From assembly GCA_040119125.1 (NCBI GenBank), contig JBEDTR010000005.1, positions 186,001-250,000 of the forward strand: DNA of 64,000 nt, given 5' to 3'. Below, piece after piece: positions 8,068-15,214 of the stretch. The stretch's first letter is position 1. Each line of letters starts with the position of its first letter. The translations under genes were made by a program, and so were the position numbers. Under the pieces are notes generated by a model. The model searched no databases. It was not told the DNA's origin and saw nothing but the letters and a program-made list of their open reading frames with translations. Source of the stretch: Pacificitalea sp040119125. GTDB taxonomy: Bacteria > Pseudomonadota > Alphaproteobacteria > Rhodobacterales > Rhodobacteraceae.

Positions 8068-9873
8068 TTACCGTTGAGGCGCAGACGCGGCGGAGAGCGG
8101 CATGCCGCCCCCGCCATGCGTGGCTGGAGCCCGGTCTGACATGCGGTCTGATGTGCGGGCTGCGCGCGTGACGGGCGCGGATTGAATCGGCGCAGGCTCC
8201 GCATCCCCCTCAGGCTCCGCAGCGCCGCCCGGCAGCTCGGTCGCCAGCGGCAGTTCCCGCAGCAGGCTGGACGCGAGAAACGCCAATACCGCAAGCCCCG
8301 CCCCGGTGACAAAGATCGGCGATAGCGCGTCCGAGAAGCCTTGCAGCACCTGCGCCTGCTGCGCGGGCTCCAGCGCCGCGATGGCCTCGGCGGACAGGCT
8401 CCGCACACCGTCCTCGGCCCCAAGTGAGCGGGCCAGATCGCCGCCCAGATTGACCGCCAGCGCGGAGCCGAAGATCGCCCCGAAGGCCGACGTCCCGGTG
8501 GCGCCGCCGATCAGCCGGAACATGTTGGCGCTGGCCGTGCCGACGCCCAACAGCCGCACCGGAAGCGCATTCTGAATTGCAACGACGCCGATGCTCATCA
8601 CCGGGCCGATGCCGATGCCGACGGTGACCATATAGACTACAACCAGCGGCAGTGGCGTGGTCGGCGTCAGCGTCGACAGCAGCGCCATGCCAACGGCCAG
8701 AATGGCGGTGGAGATCACCGGATACCATTTGTAATGGCCCGTCCGCGCCATCAGCCGCCCCGCGCCCATCGAGGTCAGGATCAGCCCGCCCATCATCGGC
8801 ACAAGGAACATACCCGACTGCGCCGGGCTGATGCCGCGCACCATTTGCAGATAAAGCGGCACAAAGGCGATTGCGCCGAACATCGCGGTGCCGACCAGCA
8901 GGCCCGTGGCGTTGACGGTCAGAAAGGCGTTGTTGCGAAACAGGTCCATCGGCAGGATCGGCTCCGCCGCGCGACGCTCGACCATCACGAAGCCTACGAG
9001 CGCGATTGCCAGCAGCGCCATCAATCCCAGCAGGGCCGGATCGCTCCATGCCAGTGTCGAGCCGCCGAGATTGGCGATCAGCACGATTGTGCCCAACACC
9101 GTCGCCAGCAGCGCCGCGCCAAGGTAATCGACGCTGGGGCGCGCCGCACCCGGCGCGCGCGGCTTGCGGTTCAACGCGACGGCCAGCACGGCCATCGCCG
9201 CGGCCCCCACGGGCAGGTTGACGAAAAAGATCGTGTGCCAGCTGAATTGATCCACCAAGAAACCACCCAGCAGCGGCCCGACCACGGTCGAGACGCCAAA
9301 AACGCCGCCCATCAAGCCCTGCGCCTTGCCCCGATCACGGGCAGGCACAACATCGGCAACCACGGCCATCGCGGCCACGATCAGCCCGCCGCCGCCCAGA
9401 CCCTGCACGCCACGAGCGATGACCAGCGTGGTCATGTCGGGCGCGATGCCGCCCAGCACGGACCCGGCGAGGAAGATCAAGATACCGCCCTGCATCACGA
9501 TCTTGCGCCCGAACAGATCGCCCAGTTTGCCAAAGATCGGCGCGCTGATGGTCGAGGCCAGCAGATAGGCGGTGATGATCCAGGTGATGTGGTCAAGTCC
9601 GCCCAGATCCGCCGCGATCACCGGCATGGCGGTGGTCACAATGGTCTGCCCGAGCGAGGCCAGCAGCAGCACGGCGGCCGCGGAACACAGCACCAGCATC
9701 GCGGATTGCTCCGCACGCGGGGTGACGCTGGACAGATCGTCGGCGTGGGGGGCGGAATGATCGAGCGGCGGTGCGGCAGGGACCGGCGCCACGAGGTTCA
9801 CCTCGGGCGATGCACGCTCCGGTGTAGACTGGGCGACGCGGTCGCGCCGGGAATTAGCGGAATTATGTGACAT
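8068..9873 (-). CDS. DHA2-family (EmrB/QacA-type) MFS drug exporter
   Basis: A 601-residue 14-helix major-facilitator antiporter. The family motif GKLGDLFGRK lies between helices 2 and 3, and hydrophobic helices run from about residue 60 to 545. Unusually there are hydrophilic Pro/Ala-rich extensions: about 55 residues before helix 1 and about 60 after the last helix. ATG 9873 (MSHNSANS) has GAGG at suitable spacing; upstream in-frame codons at 9933 and 9924 would reach into the operator region. It is divergent from a MarR-family gene 80 nt away, the classic layout of a drug exporter controlled by its local repressor. Substrate unknown. Confidence 0.88.
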   Translation of the reverse strand: MSHNSANSRRDRVAQSTPERASPEVNLVAPVPAAPPLDHSAPHADDLSSVTPRAEQSAMLVLCSAAAVLLLASLGQTIVTTAMPVIAADLGGLDHITWIITAYLLASTISAPIFGKLGDLFGRKIVMQGGILIFLAGSVLGGIAPDMTTLVIARGVQGLGGGGLIVAAMAVVADVVPARDRGKAQGLMGGVFGVSTVVGPLLGGFLVDQFSWHTIFFVNLPVGAAAMAVLAVALNRKPRAPGAARPSVDYLGAALLATVLGTIVLIANLGGSTLAWSDPALLGLMALLAIALVGFVMVERRAAEPILPMDLFRNNAFLTVNATGLLVGTAMFGAIAFVPLYLQMVRGISPAQSGMFLVPMMGGLILTSMGAGRLMARTGHYKWYPVISTAILAVGMALLSTLTPTTPLPLVVVYMVTVGIGIGPVMSIGVVAIQNALPVRLLGVGTASANMFRLIGGATGTSAFGAIFGSALAVNLGGDLARSLGAEDGVRSLSAEAIAALEPAQQAQVLQGFSDALSPIFVTGAGLAVLAFLASSLLRELPLATELPGGAAEPEGDAEPAPIQSAPVTRAARTSDRMSDRAPATHGGGGMPLSAASAPQR

Positions 9874-9950
9874 GAGACCTCGGACGCGGGCCAGAAGGCG
9901 CAGCAGGCCTTTCCGGAAGCGCATCAACAGCATATTCTGGAATTGAGCTG

Positions 9951-9975
9951 TATATGTGCCGGGAGCATATATATG
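9951..9975. promoter_or_regulatory. Overlapping palindromes, candidate MarR operator
   Basis: TATATG (9951-9956) and CATATA (9966-9971) form an inverted repeat with a nine-base spacer. CATATATATG (9966-9975) is itself a perfect ten-base palindrome. They sit in the short AT-rich gap between the divergent exporter and MarR genes, in otherwise GC-rich DNA. MarR repressors bind such dyads between their own gene and the exporter. Binding is inferred. Confidence 0.5.
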
Positions 9976-10706
9976 TCAAGTGTATCCATTGCCCGCCGCG
10001 TGTTCTGCGCGGGCGTTTGCCCATATCCGCCCTGCTTCGGAAGGGCACCAATCGAAAGGACAAGGCCATCCCCTCGCGTGATCGCACATTGCTGAACGAC
10101 AAGCTCGCCCGCGCCGGCATTGCCGCCGACATCGCCGATGCCGCGCTTGAACTCGACGCCATCCTGCAGGCGTGGCGGCGCAAGGTCGACAAACGCGAAC
10201 TGGGCCGGCGGGCCATCGCAGAATTGGGCCTCGCCATTGAGATGCCGATGCTCGACGTGCTGATTTCGATCTGGGCGCCCTCGAACGAATTTGGCCGCTC
10301 CGAACAGGCTGAAACCACCGTCGGATCGGTGGCGGAGCGTCTGGGTATCGACCCGAGCCGGGCCAGCCGCATGGTCAGCGCCGCGATTGAGGCCGGATAT
10401 GTCAAACGCGATGTCAGTCAGGTCGACGCCCGCCGCGCGGTGCTGAAGCTGAGCGAAACCGGCACCGCCATCGTCGAGGCCGTGCGCACCTACAAGTTCC
10501 TGCTGCTGTGCGATTTCCTGAATGGCTGGACGGCGGAGGAGCTGGACCTGTTCGTGCCGCTTCTGGCGCGGTTTAGTTCATGGTCGGATGCCAGCCCGCG
10601 CGCCACGCCCGGCTCCGCCGAATGGCTGGGGCTGGAGACGGATAAGCTGATCGGGCGGTTGCGCGATGTGGGCGTCACGGTGCGAGAACCCGCGCCGCTG
10701 GATTGA
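9954..10706 (+). CDS. MarR-family transcriptional regulator (start uncertain)
   Basis: The C-terminal half is a MarR winged helix-turn-helix: recognition region TVGSVAERLGIDPSRASRMVSAAIEAGYVKR, wing DVSQVDARRAVLKLSETG, then a dimerisation helix. The frame is open from ATG 9954 (250 residues). That ATG lies inside the palindromic candidate operator, has no ribosome site and gives a Cys/Arg-rich N-terminus unlike MarR proteins, so the true start is probably downstream. An in-frame TTG at 10089 would give about 205 residues, but no Shine-Dalgarno clearly decides it. It probably represses the divergent DHA2 exporter and responds to an exported compound. Confidence 0.8.
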   Translation: MCREHIYVKCIHCPPRVLRGRLPISALLRKGTNRKDKAIPSRDRTLLNDKLARAGIAADIADAALELDAILQAWRRKVDKRELGRRAIAELGLAIEMPMLDVLISIWAPSNEFGRSEQAETTVGSVAERLGIDPSRASRMVSAAIEAGYVKRDVSQVDARRAVLKLSETGTAIVEAVRTYKFLLLCDFLNGWTAEELDLFVPLLARFSSWSDASPRATPGSAEWLGLETDKLIGRLRDVGVTVREPAPLD

Positions 10707-10830
10707 GCGTCGCATAGGGCCGTGGCGGCGGGCTGCGGTTGAAACTCCTTTCTCCGGGGCCACCCGCGCCGCAATCCGTTTGTGCCTTCGGGTATGACCT
10801 GACACTATCGCAAACAGGGCGGCGGAGCAT

Positions 10831-11928
10831 TTGACGCCCCGAGGACGCATAGCAGCCGGACCCATACCGACCGTGGACAGAGACACCCACCTGAAACACC
10901 TGCTGACCGCGTTTGTCGCGATCAGCCTGTTCTTCCTGATCACATGGATGATCTATCTGGGCCAGGAAGTGCTGGTGCCGCTGGCCTATGCGGTGGTCGC
11001 GGCCTTCGTGCTGGTGCAGGTGGTGGACTGGCTGGGACGCTTGCCGATCATCGGGCGCACCCCACTGTGGTCACGCCATGTCGTGGTGCTTGCGGCCTTC
11101 CTGATCGCGGTCGCGGTGCTGGTGGTCCAGGTCCGCATCAATGTCGAGGCGTTGATCGGGCGGCTGCCCGACTATCAGGTCAACATATCGCTGCTGCTGG
11201 ACCGGGTCGATGCGCGGTTCGGGCTGGACCAGTATTGGGACGGCGGGCTGAGCCGGGCGCTGCTGTCGCAGTTCAATCCGCAGGCCATCGCGCGGTCCTT
11301 TCTGGGGGCATTGGGCAGCCTTGGCGGGCTGGTTTTGCTGATCTTTCTCTACACGGCCTTTGTGCTGGCGGAATATGCGAATTTCGTGGGCAAGCTGCAC
11401 ACCGCACTGGGCGACAGCCGCGATGTGGAACAAGCGCTGCGCGTCACCGGCGACATCAACCAGCGGATCGGCGGGTTTCTGGCGATCAAGACGGTGGTGA
11501 ACCTGTTTCTGGGCATCATTTCCTACGCAGCACTGGTCGTGCTGGGGATCGAACTTGCCGGGTTCTGGGCCATCGTCATCGGGGTGCTGAACTACATTCC
11601 CTATTTGGGCAGCTTTGCCGCCGTGTCATTCCCGGTGGTGATGGCGCTGGCGCAGAGCGGCTCAATCCGCGTGGCGGCGACGACGTTGGTGGTGCTGACC
11701 ATCCTGCAGGTGATCGTCGGCTCCTTCGTCGAGCCACGGATGATCGGGCAGCGGGTCAATCTGAGCCCGCTGGTCGTTCTGATCTCACTTGCCGGATGGT
11801 ATGCGCTGTGGGGCTTCTCCGGCGCGGTGCTGGCGATCCCGCTGACCGTGATCCTGCTGTCGGTGCTCAGCACGATGGAATTCACCCGCCCGCTGGCGAT
11901 CCTGCTGTCGAATAACGGCCGGGTGTGA
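10831..11928 (+). CDS. AI-2E family transporter (PerM/TqsA-like permease)
   Basis: A membrane protein of about 365 residues from the AI-2E exporter superfamily. It has N-terminal helices, a soluble central segment (roughly residues 95-160) and a C-terminal helix bundle containing the conserved FVEPRMIGQRVNLSPLVVLISL segment in its usual place. Members include TqsA-type autoinducer-2 permeases and Na+/H+ antiporter-like proteins, so the substrate cannot be read from sequence. The start is TTG 10831 with GGCGGAG just upstream; an alternative GTG lies at 10873. It is convergent with the Mrp operon. Confidence 0.85.
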   Translation: MTPRGRIAAGPIPTVDRDTHLKHLLTAFVAISLFFLITWMIYLGQEVLVPLAYAVVAAFVLVQVVDWLGRLPIIGRTPLWSRHVVVLAAFLIAVAVLVVQVRINVEALIGRLPDYQVNISLLLDRVDARFGLDQYWDGGLSRALLSQFNPQAIARSFLGALGSLGGLVLLIFLYTAFVLAEYANFVGKLHTALGDSRDVEQALRVTGDINQRIGGFLAIKTVVNLFLGIISYAALVVLGIELAGFWAIVIGVLNYIPYLGSFAAVSFPVVMALAQSGSIRVAATTLVVLTILQVIVGSFVEPRMIGQRVNLSPLVVLISLAGWYALWGFSGAVLAIPLTVILLSVLSTMEFTRPLAILLSNNGRV

Positions 11929-11935
11929 GCCAGAT

Positions 11936-11975
11936 CCGCCGGCGCGCAGGCCGAACCTGCGGGCGTCTCCGGCGG
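11936..11975. terminator. Two-tier hairpin between convergent AI-2E permease gene and mrpG
   Basis: The outer arms CCGCCGG (11936-11942) and CCGGCGG (11969-11975) enclose an inner stem GCAGG / CCTGC with a five-base loop. It lies in the 78-nt gap between two convergent genes. There is no T-tract, so a bidirectional terminator is suggested by position only. Confidence 0.4.
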
Positions 11976-12006
11976 GCGTATGTCAGGGCAACTCGAAGCG
12001 CGGCGT

Positions 12007-12408
12007 TCAGAGCAGGCGCTTGATCTTCTCATCCGGCGTCAGGTCTTCTTCGTCCAGATCGAACCCGGCCCAATTGGCATCGGTTCCCGTAGCGGGCAGC
12101 TCCGGCGGGGTGACGTGCCGGTGGATATAGGCCTTGGCGATGAAATTCGCGGTGATCGGCGCCGTCAGGAACAGGAAGATCGTGATCATCAGCTCATGGA
12201 AGCTGGCATGGCCCTCGATCCCCCAGAAATAGATCATCGACGCGATCAGAACGCCGCCAACGCCCAGCGTCGTGGCCTTGGTCGGTGCGTGCAGCCGGGA
12301 CATCGTGTCGGGCAGCTTCACCAACCCCCACGAGCCGACGAGCCCGAAAATCGCCCCGATGACAAGGCAGATGGCGATCAGGATTTCGAGGATCAATTGG
12401 CTGTCCAT
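12007..12408 (-). CDS. mrpG: Mrp Na+/H+ antiporter subunit G
   Basis: Small subunit of the multisubunit Mrp/Mnh/Pha cation/proton antiporter of the inner membrane. It is 133 residues with three helices and the MnhG segment GLVKLPDTMSRLHAPTKATT. The last about 35 residues form a soluble acidic tail (DANWAGFDLDEEDLTPDE). ATG 12408 lies ten bases after the mrpF stop with GTAGGA upstream; a longer frame to 12456 would overlap mrpF without a ribosome site. Last gene of the operon. Confidence 0.9.
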   Translation of the reverse strand: MDSQLILEILIAICLVIGAIFGLVGSWGLVKLPDTMSRLHAPTKATTLGVGGVLIASMIYFWGIEGHASFHELMITIFLFLTAPITANFIAKAYIHRHVTPPELPATGTDANWAGFDLDEEDLTPDEKIKRLL

Positions 12409-12418
12409 GGTCCTACCC

Positions 12419-12691
12419 TCACTCGATAATGTCGCCGCGCAGCATGAAGCGCGCATAAGCCACGGTTGAGACGAACCCGGTCATCGCAATGATCATCGAC
12501 GCCTCGAAATAAACCGCTGTGCCTTCGATGATGCCATACAGCACCAGCAGGGCGATGGCGTTGATCACCATCGTGTCCAGCGCCAGCACCCGGTCGGTGA
12601 CGCCATGGGCAAAGATCACCCGCCACATGGTCAGCAGGAACGCCAGCGCGTAGCAAGCCGTCGCGAAGTAGAGCGCATAGGTGAGGATCAT
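12419..12691 (-). CDS. mrpF: Mrp antiporter subunit F
   Basis: A 90-residue subunit with three transmembrane helices typical of MnhF. It contains the conserved DRVLALDTMVINAIALLVLYG segment in helix 2. It overlaps mrpE by four bases (ATGA), so it is translationally coupled within the mrpABCDEFG operon. Confidence 0.92.
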   Translation of the reverse strand: MILTYALYFATACYALAFLLTMWRVIFAHGVTDRVLALDTMVINAIALLVLYGIIEGTAVYFEASMIIAMTGFVSTVAYARFMLRGDIIE

Positions 12692-13179
12692 TCGAAAATC
12701 TCCTTCAGCCGGGCCTCATAACGGGTCTTGATCTCATCGCGGATCGCATCCGTGTCGGGCGCGTCGAGGCAATGCACCAGCAGCGCGCGGCCATCGGCGG
12801 CCATTTCGGCGGTGACAGTGCCGGGGGTCATGGTGATGGTGCCCGCCAGCACGGTGATCGCCTCGGGCGAGCGCAGATCAAGCGGGATGGTCACCCATGC
12901 CGGATGCATCTGCGCGTTACTTTTGAACAGGATGATCTTGGCCACCGTGATATTGGCCACGACGATGTCATAGAGCACGATGCCGATATAGCCGATGATC
13001 GCCACGGGATTGCGCATGCCTGCGCGGTTCGGCCAGTAGGGCGCGGTCAGCCACGGGACCACCGTGCCGAGGATCAGGCCGAACACCACCGACCCGGCGG
13101 AAAAGCCATTGACCAGCATCAGCCAGACCAGCGTCAGCAAGACGGTCAGCCACGGATGGGGAAACAGACGGCGCAGCAT
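12688..13179 (-). CDS. mrpE: Mrp antiporter subunit E
   Basis: A 163-residue MnhE-family subunit. N-terminal helices (WLTVLLTLVWLMLVNGF) are followed by a soluble C-terminal half with the family's TITMTPGTVTAEM and HCLDAPD segments. The start codon overlaps the mrpD stop (TGATG) and the stop overlaps mrpF. MrpE is needed for full activity of the complex. Confidence 0.93.
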   Translation of the reverse strand: MLRRLFPHPWLTVLLTLVWLMLVNGFSAGSVVFGLILGTVVPWLTAPYWPNRAGMRNPVAIIGYIGIVLYDIVVANITVAKIILFKSNAQMHPAWVTIPLDLRSPEAITVLAGTITMTPGTVTAEMAADGRALLVHCLDAPDTDAIRDEIKTRYEARLKEIFE

Positions 13180-14750
13180 CAGTGATCGCCTCCCTTGCCG
13201 GTGCCCGAAGCGGGATCATAGACCACCGCTGGCTGCGGATCGACCGCGGTGATGTAAAGCTCGGGCGCGTAAAGCTGATCCGCCGTGCCTTGGAGATAGG
13301 CGGTCAGCGGGCCGGACAGAACCGTGACCAGCGCAATCGCCCCAAGGAAGCCAAAGCACACCGTCGCAGGCAGGCCGATCGGCGCCTCGATGGTGCGGGC
13401 GGTGTCGAGCTCATCCTCGCGCGGTGTGTCGTCCGTTTTCCAGAACACCGTGGTCCCGGCGCGGCCAAAGCCCACAATGGCGATAAGCGAGGTCACAAGG
13501 ATCACAGCCCAGATCCACGGCCAGGCCGCCTCGCCACGCACGGCGTCCATCACAAGGATCTTGCCGATGAAGCCTGACAGCGGCGGCATCCCGGCCATGG
13601 TGATCGCGGCTGCGAAAAACAGCGCGGAGATCAATCCCAGATGGGCAATGGGCCGGGCACGGGTCACCAGATCTTCGTCCGCGCCGCGCCGCTCGCGGAC
13701 CAGATCGACGACGAGGAACAGCAGCGCGCTGCCCAGCACCGAATGGATCATGTAATACAGCGCCGCCGCCGTCGCTTCGGGCGTGAAGGGCGCGATGGCG
13801 ATCATCAGCGTGCCCATCGACCCGATCGACGCAAACGCCGCCATACGACCCAGCCGATCCGCACCGAGGATGCCGATCATCCCTGCGGCCAGCGTGACCA
13901 GCGCGGCGGGCATCAGCCATGTACCTGCTATATCTGCGGTGATCTCCACCTCAGGCCCGAAGACCAGCGTATAGACCCGCAGAATTGCATAGGCGCCGAC
14001 CTTGGTCATGATCGCGAATAGGGCGGCGACGGGGGCTGGGGCCTTGGCATAGGTTTCGGGCAGCCAGAAATGCAGCGGCAGCACGGCACCCTTGATCGCG
14101 AAAACCAGCAACATCAGCGCCGCACCGACCCGCAACAGCGAGGTATCCTCAGCCGGCAGCTGCGCCACCCGCTCCGCCAGATCGGCCATGTTGAGCGTGC
14201 CAGTGACCGCGTAGATCGTGCCGAGCGCAAACAGGAACAGGGTGGAGCCGAGCAGGTTATAGACGACATATTGCACGCCAGCCCGGATCCGCCGCCGCCC
14301 GCCGCCATGAATCATCATCCCATAGGACGCGATCAGCAGGATCTCGAAGAACACGAACAGGTTGAACGCATCGCCGGTCAAAAACGCACCGTAGATGCCC
14401 ATCAGCTGGAACTGGAACAGCGCGTGGAAATGCCAGCCGCGCCCGTCCCAGCCAGACCCTATTGCGTAAAGCTGCACGCCAAGCGCCAGCACCGCCGTCA
14501 GTGTCAGCATCAGCGCCGAAAGCCGGTCCAGCACCAGCACGATGCCGAAGGGCGCATCCCAGTTGCCCAACCGGTAAACCGTGATCTCGCCGCTATTGGC
14601 CTGCCACAGCAGCCCCAGCGTGATTGCCAGCACCGCCACAGTGCCAGCGGTGGAAAAGACCCGCTGCAATAGCAGGTGGTGGCGCAGTGCCAACACCGTC
14701 ACAGCGCCAAGCATGGCGGGCAGAATGATCGGCAGGGTGATCCAATGCAT
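13179..14750 (-). CDS. mrpD: Mrp antiporter subunit D
   Basis: A 523-residue NuoN/NuoM-related proton-translocating subunit with about 14 transmembrane helices. It carries the antiporter-family core around residues 120-330, including conserved Glu and Lys in membrane segments (FFEILLIASYG, FAIKGAVLPLHFWLPETYAKAPAPVAA, split here by intervening text). Length is normal. It overlaps mrpC and mrpE by one base each. With MrpA it forms the ion-translocating part of the complex. Confidence 0.94.
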   Translation of the reverse strand: MHWITLPIILPAMLGAVTVLALRHHLLLQRVFSTAGTVAVLAITLGLLWQANSGEITVYRLGNWDAPFGIVLVLDRLSALMLTLTAVLALGVQLYAIGSGWDGRGWHFHALFQFQLMGIYGAFLTGDAFNLFVFFEILLIASYGMMIHGGGRRRIRAGVQYVVYNLLGSTLFLFALGTIYAVTGTLNMADLAERVAQLPAEDTSLLRVGAALMLLVFAIKGAVLPLHFWLPETYAKAPAPVAALFAIMTKVGAYAILRVYTLVFGPEVEITADIAGTWLMPAALVTLAAGMIGILGADRLGRMAAFASIGSMGTLMIAIAPFTPEATAAALYYMIHSVLGSALLFLVVDLVRERRGADEDLVTRARPIAHLGLISALFFAAAITMAGMPPLSGFIGKILVMDAVRGEAAWPWIWAVILVTSLIAIVGFGRAGTTVFWKTDDTPREDELDTARTIEAPIGLPATVCFGFLGAIALVTVLSGPLTAYLQGTADQLYAPELYITAVDPQPAVVYDPASGTGKGGDH

Positions 14751-15214
14751 CAGCGCGCGCCCTCCGGGCTGGGCACCGCGCCGGGTGCGGTGGGATCCGC
14801 GCCCTCTTCGGGGCCTTCTTCGGCCTCGCGTTCATGCAATGCGGGCGCATCGGGGCGGGATTTCGGCTCCGGCGGGCTGTCGCGGCCATCTTCGGGGGTC
14901 ATGTCGATATGGTCGTTCTTTGAGGACAGGAAGGCACCCAGCGCCATCATCACCACCACAGCTGTCATCCCAAAGGAGATCACGATGGCGGTCAGCACCA
15001 AGGCCTGCGGCAGCGGGTCGGTATAACCGGTGGCGCTATCGCTCAGCAGCGGCGGCTGGTTGATGACCAGACGCCCACTGGCGAACAGAAACACGTTCAC
15101 CGAATAGGACAGCAGCGACACCCCGATGATGACCGGGAAGGTCCGCTGGCGCATGACCAGATAGATCCCCGCCGCGGCGAGGAAGCCGACGGCGCTGGCA
15201 ATTAAAAGCTCCAT
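14750..15214 (-). CDS. mrpC: Mrp antiporter subunit C with hydrophilic C-terminal extension
   Basis: A NuoK-like subunit with three helices and the conserved LPQALVLTAIVISFG segment. It is 154 residues, about 40 longer than typical MrpC. The extra C-terminal part is Pro/Glu-rich (DMTPEDGRDSPPEPKSRPD and onward) and would lie outside the membrane. It overlaps mrpAB and mrpD by one base each. Confidence 0.93.
   Translation of the reverse strand: MELLIASAVGFLAAAGIYLVMRQRTFPVIIGVSLLSYSVNVFLFASGRLVINQPPLLSDSATGYTDPLPQALVLTAIVISFGMTAVVVMMALGAFLSSKNDHIDMTPEDGRDSPPEPKSRPDAPALHEREAEEGPEEGADPTAPGAVPSPEGAR

Noticed and set aside
5424..8077. Long plus-strand frames opposite amaA and amaB
   Set aside because: High-GC antisense shadows; the minus-strand products carry complete flavoprotein and ALDH signatures.
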